53,365 bases of DNA, from the IMG/VR virus record IMGVR_UViG_3300030101_001011, positions 2,203-55,567 of that record; one strand, 5' to 3'. Below, in pieces: positions 18,495 through 30,500 of this stretch; within the stretch, counting starts at the first letter, position 1, and the number at the start of each line of letters is the position of its first letter. Position numbers and translations under genes: made by a program. The DNA comes from a virus. Below the pieces are notes generated by a model. It had not been told where the DNA came from. It saw only the letters and a list, made by a program, of their open reading frames with translations, and made no database searches.

Positions 18495-19307
18495 ATGGCA
18501 GGATTGACAGGAAATTATACGCTTACATACAGTGAATCTACAAAGGGATTCCCTTCGTTCTACTCATACTTCCCTGATATGATGATAGGTATGAACAACT
18601 ACCTGTACTCATTCAAGGGTGGAAACCTATATCGTCATAACACAAATGAGACTAGGAACAACTACTATGGTGTTCAGTATAACTCAACTATAACGAGTGT
18701 AATAAATGAGAGTCCACTAGAGAATAAGATATTCAAGACAATATCTTTAGAGTCAGACTCAGCGTGGTCAGGTACATTTACATCAGACCAACAGACAACA
18801 GGAGAGATTAGTGCAGCGTGGTTTGTAAAGAAGGAAGGGGCTTGGTATGCGTTTATGAGAAACACAGGGGCAACACCCGCAGGAGCAGACGAGTATCCAC
18901 TACGATCCTTGAATGGTATCAGCTCTTCAACAAGCGTAAACTCAGCGGCACCTGCAGCGGTAGAGGTGAACTTCAATGTCACCACATCTATTGGTAGCAT
19001 CCTAAGCATTGGTGACACACTATATTTTATTCCATCACCTGTTGGTGCAAGTTCGACACCTACATTATGTGGTACGGTTACGGCAATAAATATTGACCTG
19101 CCTGCGGGAGTGAATCAGATTGTGGTAGACACATCAGCGGGTGCAATACCTCCGGGACAGACAGACTATTTTATGTTTATAAAGAATCAGATTGCTGAGT
19201 CACACGGGATATTAGGGCACTACTGTGAGTTCAAACTTACCAACACAGACACCACTGCCACTGAGCTTTTTGCGGTGGAGACAGAGATGATGAAATCTTT
19301 CCCTTAA
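18495..19307 (+). CDS. tail structural protein, companion of the hub
   Basis: A 270-residue protein. The opening segment (ESTKGFPSFYSYFPDMMIG, NYLYSFKGGNLYRHN) is one I recall as a conserved module that in other flavobacterial phages forms the C-terminal end of the tail hub. Here it is a separate gene 3 bases after the hub stop, so hub and this protein look like a split of one ancestral chain. The second half is beta-rich. Expected location: distal tail. Confidence 0.65.
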   Translation: MAGLTGNYTLTYSESTKGFPSFYSYFPDMMIGMNNYLYSFKGGNLYRHNTNETRNNYYGVQYNSTITSVINESPLENKIFKTISLESDSAWSGTFTSDQQTTGEISAAWFVKKEGAWYAFMRNTGATPAGADEYPLRSLNGISSSTSVNSAAPAAVEVNFNVTTSIGSILSIGDTLYFIPSPVGASSTPTLCGTVTAINIDLPAGVNQIVVDTSAGAIPPGQTDYFMFIKNQIAESHGILGHYCEFKLTNTDTTATELFAVETEMMKSFP

Positions 19308-19313
19308 AATTAT

Positions 19314-19321
19314 TATCTTTG
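19314..19321 (+). promoter_or_regulatory. Bacteroidota-type -7 promoter element
   Basis: TATCTTTG, 17 bases before the ATG at 19339, separates the external tail genes from the internal (ejection) protein genes. Confidence 0.6.
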
Positions 19322-19338
19322 TAGGTAAATAAATATCT

Positions 19339-19977
19339 ATGGCCGTACTAGCAGCGATTGGTCTAGCCACCAATGTAATATCAGCAGGTGCATCATTTGT
19401 GCAAGCTAACAAACAGAAGAAGATGATGGAGGAAGCTAATGCCGAAGCGGCAAAGGCTATGAAGGAGGCTCGTAAGAGACTCGATGTAAACGTATATGAC
19501 GCACTAACAATCAGCGACACCCCATACGAGAGACAGCGTGAGATGGCAAATGCACAGACTCAGCAGATGATGACAGGCTTTCAGGAGCTTGGTGTTCAAG
19601 GTATGCGTGGTGCTACTGCAGCATTGGCTCAGGGCCAACAGATGCAGGCTCAGATTGCTGACGCTAAGACTCAAAGGCTAGAGCAACTAGAGCAGATGCA
19701 GGCGGCTGAGGAGGGAAGGCTAAGAGATATAAACGTACAGCTTGACCTTCAAGAGGCTGAGGGAGCACAGCAGGCAGCAGCAGACGCACAGCGGCTTAGG
19801 AATGAAGCGATTGAAGGAGGAGCAAAAAGTCTTATAGGTGCTGTAGGAACAGGTGCAGGGATGTTTGAGTTGTATAAGCAGAACCCTGAAAAAGGTTTAG
19901 CGGGTATTGATGATGAGGAGTTAAACAAAAAAGTCAATATTTTCAACAGTCTGACAGGAGGAGTTAAATCAGAATAA
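19339..19977 (+). CDS. internal virion protein (T7 gp14-like class)
   Basis: A 212-residue protein with a hydrophobic N-terminal segment (about residues 4-20) followed by long Ala/Gln/Glu/Met coiled coil and a short hydrophobic Gly/Ala segment near residue 170 (LIGAVGTGAGMFELY). This is the usual make-up of small ejection proteins that leave the head and form a channel in the outer envelope. It stands first in a three-gene set with the 508- and 3436-residue proteins, as gp14-gp15-gp16 do in T7. Confidence 0.68.
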   Translation: MAVLAAIGLATNVISAGASFVQANKQKKMMEEANAEAAKAMKEARKRLDVNVYDALTISDTPYERQREMANAQTQQMMTGFQELGVQGMRGATAALAQGQQMQAQIADAKTQRLEQLEQMQAAEEGRLRDINVQLDLQEAEGAQQAAADAQRLRNEAIEGGAKSLIGAVGTGAGMFELYKQNPEKGLAGIDDEELNKKVNIFNSLTGGVKSE

Positions 19978-19978
19978 T

Positions 19979-21505
19979 ATGGCAACGTACTATGGATATG
20001 TAGAGAGGAATGCTGAGGACCAAATAGATTGGAATGCTATAGGTAAGTCAATGAATGACACTCTATTGGCTGAGCAGAAAAGAAGAGATGATTTAAAGGC
20101 TCAGATTGATAAGGACTCAGTTGAGTTTGGAGAGACATTATCTAATTACCCTGAAGGAAATCATCAGGGGATGGTTGACTCATCTATAAACTATGCCTCA
20201 GACATTCAGAGCTATCAGCTACTACAGCTAAGACTACTCAAGGCAGGAAAGATTAAGCTTAGAGATTATATCAGAAACCGAGAGAACCTAGTTCAGGGGA
20301 CTAAGCAATACTATGGTATAATGGAGAAGTATAATGCTAAGTTCGATGAGTTTATGAAGCTTAAGGATGAAGGCAAGACAGGAGCGAGGCAGGCTTATCT
20401 ATTAGCAGAGGTAGAGGGGTTTGGTAACCTTGCTAATACAAGGCCATACATAAATCCTACCACAGGAGAAATAAGTATTGGTAAGCAGATGTTGAAAGAC
20501 CCGAGCAAGCCATACGATGCAGTAAGCAATCCGTACACATCACAGATGGGTTCTAAACCTGCAGACTTCAAGACCACACAGCAGTTAGAGTTTTCATTAT
20601 TAGCACCACAGATGTCTTACAACTCAACTGTAGCTATTGATGAGACGGTAAAAAAGTATGCTGCAGATTTCCAACAGTTAGAAAAGTCAGGCAGTTCATC
20701 CACAAAGATTACAGACATTACAGAGAACCCTAACTTTGATGCATCATTAAGAAACTATTACAATAGTTATTTCGAATCCAATCCTAATAACGCAGCAGAC
20801 TTCCTTACTGACTTTGTAACACAGAGAGATGTGAATGGCACGGCTGTACCTATAGACTACGTAGATGACCCTAGCAAGTTGTTAGCAGACCCAACAAAGC
20901 CTTATAACAAAGATACTAATCCATATGTCGGATTGATGATGAAGCCTGACCCTGCACAGCCGGGTGGTGGTAGAATGATTGCAGATATGGACTCAGAGAG
21001 TGGTAAGGAGCTGAAAGAGTTTGGATATGAAAAGTTCAAAGAGACAGTGGAAGCACAGCTAAAAAAGAAGATTGAGTATCAGAGAGCTTATAAGTACACA
21101 CCTCCAACTCCTACGATAGAAAATAAAAATGCAGAGTTAGAGAATAATGCATATAGATATTTTCAAACTAGGACAGATGAGATAAAGCAAAAGTTTATGA
21201 CTCCTGATGAGATAAAAGCTAGGATTACTAAGTTAAATCCTACAGGTGGACCCACAACAAAAGAGTTAAGAGAATATGCTGCTGATTTTGGTATTAGTTT
21301 TATGGAGCGTAAGAATGATGAAGGTAAGATTAAATATTTTGTTGAAGAATTGGAATATCCCACAAGTGTTACAGTTATGAAATTAATTGACATTGTTGAA
21401 GCTCAAGCCGCTAAAAAGAAAGACAATATTATAATAGGATACAAAAGAAAAAACCCTTCGTCGGGGGGAGGTATGGCTGAGTTTAGTAATGTAGGAACTG
21501 AATAA
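19979..21505 (+). CDS. internal virion/ejection protein candidate
   Basis: A 508-residue, hydrophilic, helix-rich protein with no membrane segment. It has the NAIGKSMNDTLLAEQKRRDD N-terminal helix often found at the start of internal virion proteins of Bacteroidota podoviruses. It is the middle gene between the gp14-like protein and the giant protein, with 1 and 8 bases spacing, so by position it matches T7 gp15. No enzymatic motif is visible. Confidence 0.6.
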   Translation: MATYYGYVERNAEDQIDWNAIGKSMNDTLLAEQKRRDDLKAQIDKDSVEFGETLSNYPEGNHQGMVDSSINYASDIQSYQLLQLRLLKAGKIKLRDYIRNRENLVQGTKQYYGIMEKYNAKFDEFMKLKDEGKTGARQAYLLAEVEGFGNLANTRPYINPTTGEISIGKQMLKDPSKPYDAVSNPYTSQMGSKPADFKTTQQLEFSLLAPQMSYNSTVAIDETVKKYAADFQQLEKSGSSSTKITDITENPNFDASLRNYYNSYFESNPNNAADFLTDFVTQRDVNGTAVPIDYVDDPSKLLADPTKPYNKDTNPYVGLMMKPDPAQPGGGRMIADMDSESGKELKEFGYEKFKETVEAQLKKKIEYQRAYKYTPPTPTIENKNAELENNAYRYFQTRTDEIKQKFMTPDEIKARITKLNPTGGPTTKELREYAADFGISFMERKNDEGKIKYFVEELEYPTSVTVMKLIDIVEAQAAKKKDNIIIGYKRKNPSSGGGMAEFSNVGTE

Positions 21506-21513
21506 AAATAATA

Positions 21514-24500
21514 ATGAACGATAAAGCATTACAGGTACTGTATGGCCTAGCACAGAGCGATGGTTATTCAAATAGTTTCGAGGATTTTAAAGTATTAATG
21601 AGCAGTAATGAAAACGCTGTATCTCAAATGTACTCACTTGCTCAGGCAGATGGATATCAAAATAGTAGGTCTAATTTTAATTCCCTTGTTGGTTTTGGAG
21701 GCGGTGAGACTGTAGAGGTTGAGACTGAGGTACAGGAGGGGCCATTAAAAAAAAAAGAAGGTACGGTATCTCCATCGGGACTTTCTTCATTGGGCTTACC
21801 ATCGGTTACTGACATTATTGAGGAGAAGGCTGAGGTAGAAGCACCACAGGCTCCTCCGGGAATGCCATTTATAGACTACCTTCTTAGTAATCCTGCAGTT
21901 ACTGATGTTATTAAAGAGAAGGGCACAGACGGTCAGGAGTTTGAAGCGAAGATAGAAGAATATCAAACCTACAATCCTGCTGTCGCACCTAAGTCAGCAA
22001 CCGCTGACTTCACACAATATAAAGACTATCTACCTGCAGGTGTCAAAGAGATACCTAATGCCAAACAAGTTCTTGAAGGAGACTACAACCCTGTAGTTCC
22101 ATTCGACCAAGCAGCGTATGAAAAAAATCCTGAGGCTTATCAGATTATTTACAACAACAAGGTAAAGGATTACGAAGAATATCTTAAGGGTGAGCAGGGA
22201 TATATCAAGGGATATAACGGAAAATATTACAGCTCAGATAAGTTCTCTCCGGAAACAATATTAGAGAGGGAGTTAGCTACACTTCGTTCTAGAGACGGTA
22301 ACCTTATGGATAGAAGAGATGAGGATATCGTATATAGAATATCTGAAAGACTAGGTAAGTTTGGTTTTGATGTAAAATATGATCCATCAATTATAAATAT
22401 TCCCGAAGGTAGACTAGGTGCGAGTGCAACCATAACATCACAACACACAGGGGAAGATGTAACAATTGGTTTAGACACTTTATCTTTAGGCTCTGACAAA
22501 AGGGAGTTAGACAAACTAAACGCATTTGTTCTAAAGAACTTTGATGAGGACAAGGTTGACGTAAAGGATTTAATTGAGGGATTATCTGCTCAAGACAAAG
22601 CAGTTATGGGTGCAGAAGCTGAGCGTAAGTATGAGACGCTGAGTGTAGGTAGAACAATCTCAGATGCTGAGGATATGGTTGTTGGCATCGACAAACAGAT
22701 TGAGGCTGCCAATAAGATGTTGGAGGAGGCTCAGGCTATGCCTGACTACGAGGAGGCAGTTAGCACAAGTGTAGGCTCAGGAATGTTGATGGGTACAAGT
22801 CTTAGAGGAGTAAATAAAAAGAAAGCATTAAAGCTTAAGCAGGCTAAGGCTCAGTTAGAATATCTTAATCAACAGAAAAAGGAGGCTGATGCATTATTAA
22901 AGTCAGCAGAGGAAGGTAAGCAGGTACAGGCTACAAAGTTTGCATCAAAGGTTCTTGGAGATCAGATGATGACCGAGAGTGAGAGGCTTGAGAATGAAGC
23001 CAAGAAACTTAGCTATACATCAAAGGTTCTTGATGATATAGATTCTAGGCTTAAAGCAGCAGCAGAAAAAGCAAAGACAGCTACGACTCAGGAGGAAATA
23101 AATGATATATCTGCTCAGAGTGAAGATGACGTAAAGACATACAACGAGCTCGCAAGGATTGCTACCGAGCAGCAAAACGACTACAGGTTGGATGCTGAAA
23201 ACCTACGAAAGGATGTAGGTAGAAAGATAATCCTTGACTCTCAGGTAGGTGGCCTTACAGGCTCTATAGTTAGAAGCTTAGCATCAGGTGTTGGTGGTGT
23301 AGCTGAGGGGGCTGTTGAAACATTCTTTGGAGACATATATGCCAACATAAATAATATGTTCTACGATGAGAATGAGGAGGGATATCTTACAGATGCGGAA
23401 CGTAAAAAAATAAAAGAAGATTCAATACAGGATGATTTAGTAGGATATGTAAGCGATAAGTTTGGTATTACTGACGAGGCAATGGAATCATATCGAAAGG
23501 GCCTTAGCCTTCAGGATATGATAAAGAATGTTAAGGAAGGTAAGGAAGCTTTAGAGGGTAGCAATTGGTTTACTGAAGGTATCTACGGTATGATTGAATC
23601 ATTGCCTGCTATAGCTACATCTCTTATTACTCCTCAAGCTAGCATCGCATCCTTTGCTGCAATGGGTATCAATGGTCTCAACAAGGAGATGGAAAGCAAT
23701 CCAATGTTTGCAAATGTATCTGAGAACGAGAAGCTATTACTTACCCTACCATATGGTGTTGTCATAGGTGTACTTGAAAACTATGGATTTAGAAACGCCC
23801 TTAACAACTCATCCCTTGTAAGTAAAATAATGTTCAAGGCTCTTAAAAAATCTAAGAGGACAACAAACAGAAACTTTAGAGAGCTTGTTGTTGATGAGAT
23901 TGAGAATAAAGTATTAAAAGGAGGAACCCTTCTTGGTGCCTCAGCACTTTCAGAAATGGAAACCGGTGCTGCACAGCAGGCGGTAGAGGGATATATGAAG
24001 GAGGCTTATGATGTAGCCAAGGGTATGGACTACTTCAAGCAGTCTATTGATTTCTTAGATGGCAAGTATATTACCAAAGAGTTTATAGATGAGGTATGGA
24101 AAGCAGGATTGTCAGAGGCAGTTGGAGGTTTCGCAATGGGAGCAATCCCTGCAATCTCACAGGCACGTAAAAATAATACTATAGCTGAGATTCCTATAGT
24201 AGCCTTTATGGTATATGAGAAGGCAATGCTAGACCCTGCAATCAGAAGGGCACAGACAATGAGAATTACCGAGCAGGTTGAGCTTGGATTAAAAACAAAA
24301 GAGGAGGCAGCCAAAGAGGTACAGGACTACGACATAACAATCGGTCAACTTCGTGCTATACCTCAGGAGTTTGACTTGAAGTCAAGACAGCAAATACTTG
24401 CACTTGAAAGTCAGAAGAAGATACTAGAGGATCAGATTGAAGGCAAGAGTGTATTTACAACACGAGAGCAGCAGAGACAGATAAAAGTTCTTGAGGAACG

Positions 24501-27500
24501 TATCGAGGAGGTATCTGCAAATGCACAGAAGGGTGATGCTAAGAAGTCAAACCAAGATATACTTACTGAAGAGTTTGTAAAGTCTGCCACCAAGAAAGAA
24601 GTAGTGCCTGATGTTGCAGTTCAGGAAGAAGTGACTACCGAGGAAGCACCTGTAGCTGAGACAGTGGTTGAGGAAGATGTTACTCAGGAGCAGATAGATG
24701 AGGTTCGAGCCCTTGAAGAAGAGACACCTGTAGCTGAGACAGTGGTTGAGAAAGAGGTAACTACTGAGGAAGCACCTGTTACTGAAGAGGAGCAGGATGC
24801 TAAGGATAAGGCTAGGGCTGAGAGGCTTGCAGAGTTGGATAGAAACCTTAGGGAGGCTACCACAGAGAAGGCACCTGTAACTGAGACGCAAGAGGTGATT
24901 GATGATGGTAAGGTTCCTGAGGTAACAAAAGAGCAGCAGGACAGATACAATAACAATGAGATGTCTGATCAGGAGATTAAGGATATCCTTGTTGGGTTGA
25001 ACACCAAGGTACAGATGCGTGCTGATGGTAAGACTGAGGAAAAGATAACAGCCTTTGAGAGAAAGATAAAGAACGAGAATGAGACATTATTCCGTGAGGT
25101 TCTTAATATGCGTGCAGCTCCAAAGACTGAGACAAAGGTTGAGACACCTAAGAAGGAAGCACCATTAGTCAATCCCAAGGTTGTTATATCAGGGACGGCT
25201 GATGGGTATCAAACATTATCATCAAGTAATACTACTGAAGCCGAGAGTGAATCTATTAAAGACGCAAGAGGTGATAAAACATTTGAAGAAGATGGCTTCA
25301 GAATAACTAAGAGAAAAGATGGAAGCTCAGAGGTATCATATAGGTCAAAAGTAAAAGTAGTTGATAAGGGTAATAGACCGGGCTATGCTATGGCTACAGT
25401 TATTATACCTGAAGGTAGTCCTGTAAATAAACAACAGATAAAAGAGGCTTTTGACAACAAGCTATCAGAAATAATAGAGGGCAACAGAGCAAAAAAATTA
25501 GGTAATAGGCTAAGTAATTTAACAACTAAGCAGAACCAACAGCTTGCAGATGCTGTAGTAGAAGCGGTATCTCAAGAACAGGTATCTCCAAAGACTGAGA
25601 CAAAGGTTGAGACACCTAAGAAGGAGGCTCCGAAGAAGGAGACAGGTGTTGACGCTAAGCTTCGTGCGATAGCGGTGAAGATGGACAAGGCTGCAAAGGA
25701 GAAGGTGAGCAGCAAGCTAACAAAGGCTGAGAAGGAACTAATCAAGAAGAATCCTAAACGATTCAAGGAGATTAATGATGAGGTTAAGATGCCTACCACC
25801 ACAGCTGATGGTATACGTAGTGCTATTAAGATGGTTGAGGATAGCTTCAAGGAGAAAGAAGCTAAGATTAAGGATCAGATAAAGACAATTGATGCACGGG
25901 TCACAGACAGGATGACCAAGGACAAGGACCGTCAGAAGAAGAAGGATGAGCTGAGCAAGGCACGTAAGGAGAAGAACGCTAAGGTCAAGGAGCTGAAAGG
26001 TAAGCTCACTGATATGGGTGCTAAGTTTAGACTCAGTGATGACGTAGCCACTGAAAGTCCTAAAGGATTTATTACTGAGGATGCAATCGTTGAGGTAATG
26101 AAAGGAGTAACTGTTAGTGAGGCTAGTTCAGTAGAAATGTTTCAAAAACCTGATATCCTTAATCCTAAAAGAATGGCTAATGGTAGGACTAAAGTTATAG
26201 ATTTAGGCAGGGCTTTTGATGAAAGAGCAAAAGAAAAAGGTTTTTATATTCCTCTTCCTAAAGATGGAGTATATACTGACTCTCAGTTAGACAAAATTGC
26301 AGAAGCAATGACTGATGATGCTCAACTCCAATTACAACAAGATGATTCAGGAATAGGATGGTATGACTTAAAAACTAAATCAGCTATGGAGTTAATGTCT
26401 AGAATCCATCCTGAACTTTCTGATACAAATAGTGAATCTCATTTAAAATTCACATTAATGGTAGCTTTAATTTCTCAAAATAATAGCGTAGGAATAAATT
26501 TTAGACAGGCTAATGATGCATACACTTATTATAAAAATAATAATAAATTACCTGACAGACAATATGCAGGTAAATCAGGAAATATTATTAAACAAAACAT
26601 AGCATTAACTTTTGAAGCTATTGAAAAAAAAGGGTGGCAGAATTTTAAGAAAACATTACAAGAAGTTAGAACAGTAAAAGAATGGGAAGCAGAAGGATAT
26701 CAAATTAACGGAGAGAACAAGACAACTGAAATCACAGGGGCAATGGCTATACTAGGCTCAAAAATAGGTAGCTTTTGGGGTAATCTTAATGGAGATTTTG
26801 ATACGCTTACTGCCGACTTATGGTTTAGTAGAATGTTTAATAGATACACAGGTAATGTAGTAGCTAAAAAGGGAAATGAAAAAAGTAAACAAAAGACATT
26901 AGATGAACTTAAAAAATATAAAGGTAAAACTTTATTAAATGGTTATAAAAAATCTGAAATATTAAAAGGAGGCAAAGTATTTGACAAATGGCTAAACACT
27001 ATTGTTAAAAACTATGCTGATGGAGGTTATAAAGATAAACAACAACTTAATATAGTTAGTAACACACATTTTAAAAATTTAGCAGGTTCTTTACAAGACA
27101 TCCCAAGAGGAGGTAGAGAGAGAAATGCAATGAGAAATGTTGTTAAAAGAGTTCAAGATAAATTAATACAAAGAGGCTATCCTAAATTAGATATAGCAGA
27201 TATTCAAGCCATTGTATGGTATAATGAAAAAGACTTATACCGTCAATATAAAGCAGTAAATAAATCATCAGAAAAAACAGATTATGAAACAGCAGCCCAA
27301 GAAGTACTCAGAGAGCAAGGAGTCAATGCAGAAGTCGCATTACCATTTAAAACAAGTAAGCCCTCAACAAGTAGAGGAAGAAACCAAACAGATACAGCAC
27401 AATCTAAAAGTGTATCTACGAAAGTAGACGCTTTGTCCAACTTGTCAGATATAGATGTGGTATCTGCACAGATGAGATTTGCATTCCCTAGTGTAAGTGT

Positions 27501-30500
27501 TTCCCAAACTCAGCAGGAGTTTGATGAGGCATTAAAGCAAGAGGGTATACGTACCGCTGAGTCGAATGGGAATACTATCCTTGGTCTAACTAAGGGCGGT
27601 AAGATATTCTTGAACCCATCTAGAAAGTCTTTGTCTACACCGATCCACGAGTTCGGTCACATATGGATTGATTACCTGCGTGCAGAGGAATCGAAAACAA
27701 AAGGAACGAAACTTCTAAAGAGGGGTCTTGAGTTGGTAGAGGGGACCAAAGCTTTAGAGAGTGCCATTAAAAAGTATGGAGACAATGAGCTCGCTAGAGA
27801 GGAGGCGTTGGTTGAACTGATGGGAACAAAGGGTGAGACCATAGCTAATGCAGCCAAGAAGGCAAAGTTTATTGAGTGGTTCAATGCATTCTTTAAGTAC
27901 ATAAAGGAGAAGCTTACACGATTTAAAGATGTTAAGGTTAAGGACATCAAGAACATTTCACTTGAGGACTTCGTTGACATAGGTCTTGCTGAACTATTTT
28001 CCGGTGAGGCTGTAGATGCTAAGTTCAAACCTGAGGAGGCCGCTACATCAGCCAAGGCTAGGATGCAGATGGAAGAGAAGGGTGTTGACCTGAAGGGTGC
28101 CATTGAGAAGGTGATTTCTAGAGCTAGAGCCAAGAAGATACCTGAAAATGTTATTATTGAATATCTGATGCAAGACAAGGGCTTCGATAGAAAGAAGGCG
28201 TTGGCTACCATCAAGCGTGTGAACAGAAAGGACTTACGCTCTGCAATCAAGAGCGTATTCGCTAGTGTTAAGGACATCACGAACATAAGCGATCAGGAGG
28301 CTGAGCTAGTGAAGGAGCTACTGAAGTATGATCGAGCAACCACTAGAGCAGACAAGGCAATACAAAAGAAGGCTAAGCAAGAACTACTATCACAGGTAAG
28401 GGTAATGGCTAGAGCATCTAAAGGAAAGATATCAGCGGCACAGCTATCAGCGGTTATATCAAGGCTCACCCGGGTGAACCTTTCAAGGCAGTCATCCATT
28501 GATGGTTTTGTAGATTATATGCGTAAGGTGTTTAGTGATGCTGACTACGCACAAAAACTTACAGGTCTTAAATCTAAAATCAAGCAGGCGAAAAAGAATA
28601 TCAGAACTAAGGTTGGTATCGGTCAAGATGGATTGACTTATGAGCTTGAGAATCTATTGAACATTGACCCATCAATTATTCCTGACGATGTGTTCACTAA
28701 GTATGAGAAGCTTGTAACATCCTTCGGTGCAAAGAAGACTGTGCTTTCACTACCTGAAGCGACTCAAGTAAAGCAGGACATTGCTGATATTAATGATGCC
28801 CTCAATACACAGAACTCATTAGTCGGTGAGCTTACAGAAAGATTCAATTCATTTGAAGATAAGAAGACTACCGAGGATGGTAAGATTGAGTATGCCGCTA
28901 CCGTTAAGCGTATGCTTAAGGATAAGATCATCACCGAAGAAGAGGCTAAGCTTATGACCAAGTTCTCTAAGGAGATAAATCCTAGAGAAGAAAGGGAAGG
29001 CAAGAGCGAAGAGCAGAAGGAGATGGAGATGGAGGAAGAGAAGAAGGGACTGATCCAAGAGGTAAAAGAGTCAGACATAGATACGAGTGGTATAACCAAT
29101 AGACTAGCTAAGCAGGTAGCTGAGTCATTATCTGAGATGATAAAGACAGAGGCTATTAATGAGTTAAGTAATCCTCAGCTAAAGAATCTTATCAAGGCAA
29201 TTGATAATATCAATAGCGGATACGTCAATCACTACTCACAGCTAGCGTGGGAGAATCTTATGAGTACAAACTTTGCTAAGACAGCAACTGAGTCTGTCAA
29301 TAAATCCAAGCCTTTAAAGACGAGCAGGTTTATTGCTAAAGTGAAAAGCATATTCACAGGAAAGTCTGACATAACAACAATGATTGAGAGGACACCACTG
29401 TTCTATATGGATGCTGTACTAGGAGACTTTACAAGTAAAAAAATATTTGAATCTATTATAGAGAATCCTGCTCAAGCTATGTCAACATATCAAACAGATT
29501 TACAAAGGGTATATGACAAGTTAGAGGATGCTGAAAGTAAATTAGCAAAGTCATTGATCAGTAATAGAGATGCAATTATTGAGTCTAAGTATAAGCAGAT
29601 GGCTTATATGGTTCAACTTGAGCACGAGTCTAATGTTGATAATAAACAGACAAGACCCGCATCAGAAGTTATGAAGGCTACTATTACTAAGCTTGAAAGA
29701 ACTAATCAAAAAGAGAACGCAAAAATACTTAAAGATATACTTAAAAAGTTTTCTACTGATGGAGAGATAGACTTGAATAAAATAAAGAAGAGCTTTAGTA
29801 GTGCTGAAAAGAATATGATTAAAGCTGTACAAGAAGTCAACGCCTCTTTAACAGAGAAGGCTGTATTTACTGCAGGAATAATAAGGGGTGAAGCTATTGA
29901 TCCACTTAATAATTACATACATCAGCAGGTTCTTAGCGACCAAGGTTCGGTAGCTGACAATGTAGATAAGTTATCCGAGTCTTTTACAAACAACGCCAAG
30001 CCTTCAACAAAAGCAAAGAACTTAATCGAGCGTGTATACAAGGTTAGTCCCATAAACTTTGACATCCTATCAGCCACTAAGCGTGGAGCTAAGATGACTC
30101 TTATGGACTTCCATTTGACCTCGCCACTTCGTGTGGCAAACAAAACCTTAAGCAAGATGAATGAAAGTATTCAGGAGTCAGGTGAACAGAGAGAAATCTT
30201 TGAGGGCATAAAAGAGGGATACAACCAAGCTATAAAGGATGTTATTGGAGATAACTTTACTAGCAGTGATATATCAACAGAGGTATTTGATTATATAGCT
30301 AAGACAGGATACCGAACTATGCTTGTAGGCTTAGGACGGATGACAAGTGAATTTTTAAGCAACGTACTATTTACTATAAGTAATCCAAAGATTTTTATAA
30401 AAGGTGTTGGATACGGTAAGATGATGTTTTCAAGCGAGGGTTCTGAGATTATGAATAATGTTCGCAGTAAACAAACTCAAAGGTTATATGGCTCAGGGTT

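Noticed and set aside
28462-28481. AGGCTCACCCGGGTGAACCT inside the giant gene looks like an eighth palindrome A copy
   Set aside because: One arm has a mismatch (GGCTCAC), it lies in the middle of a coding frame on the late strand far from the array, and it has none of the neighbouring features. Chance resemblance is more likely.
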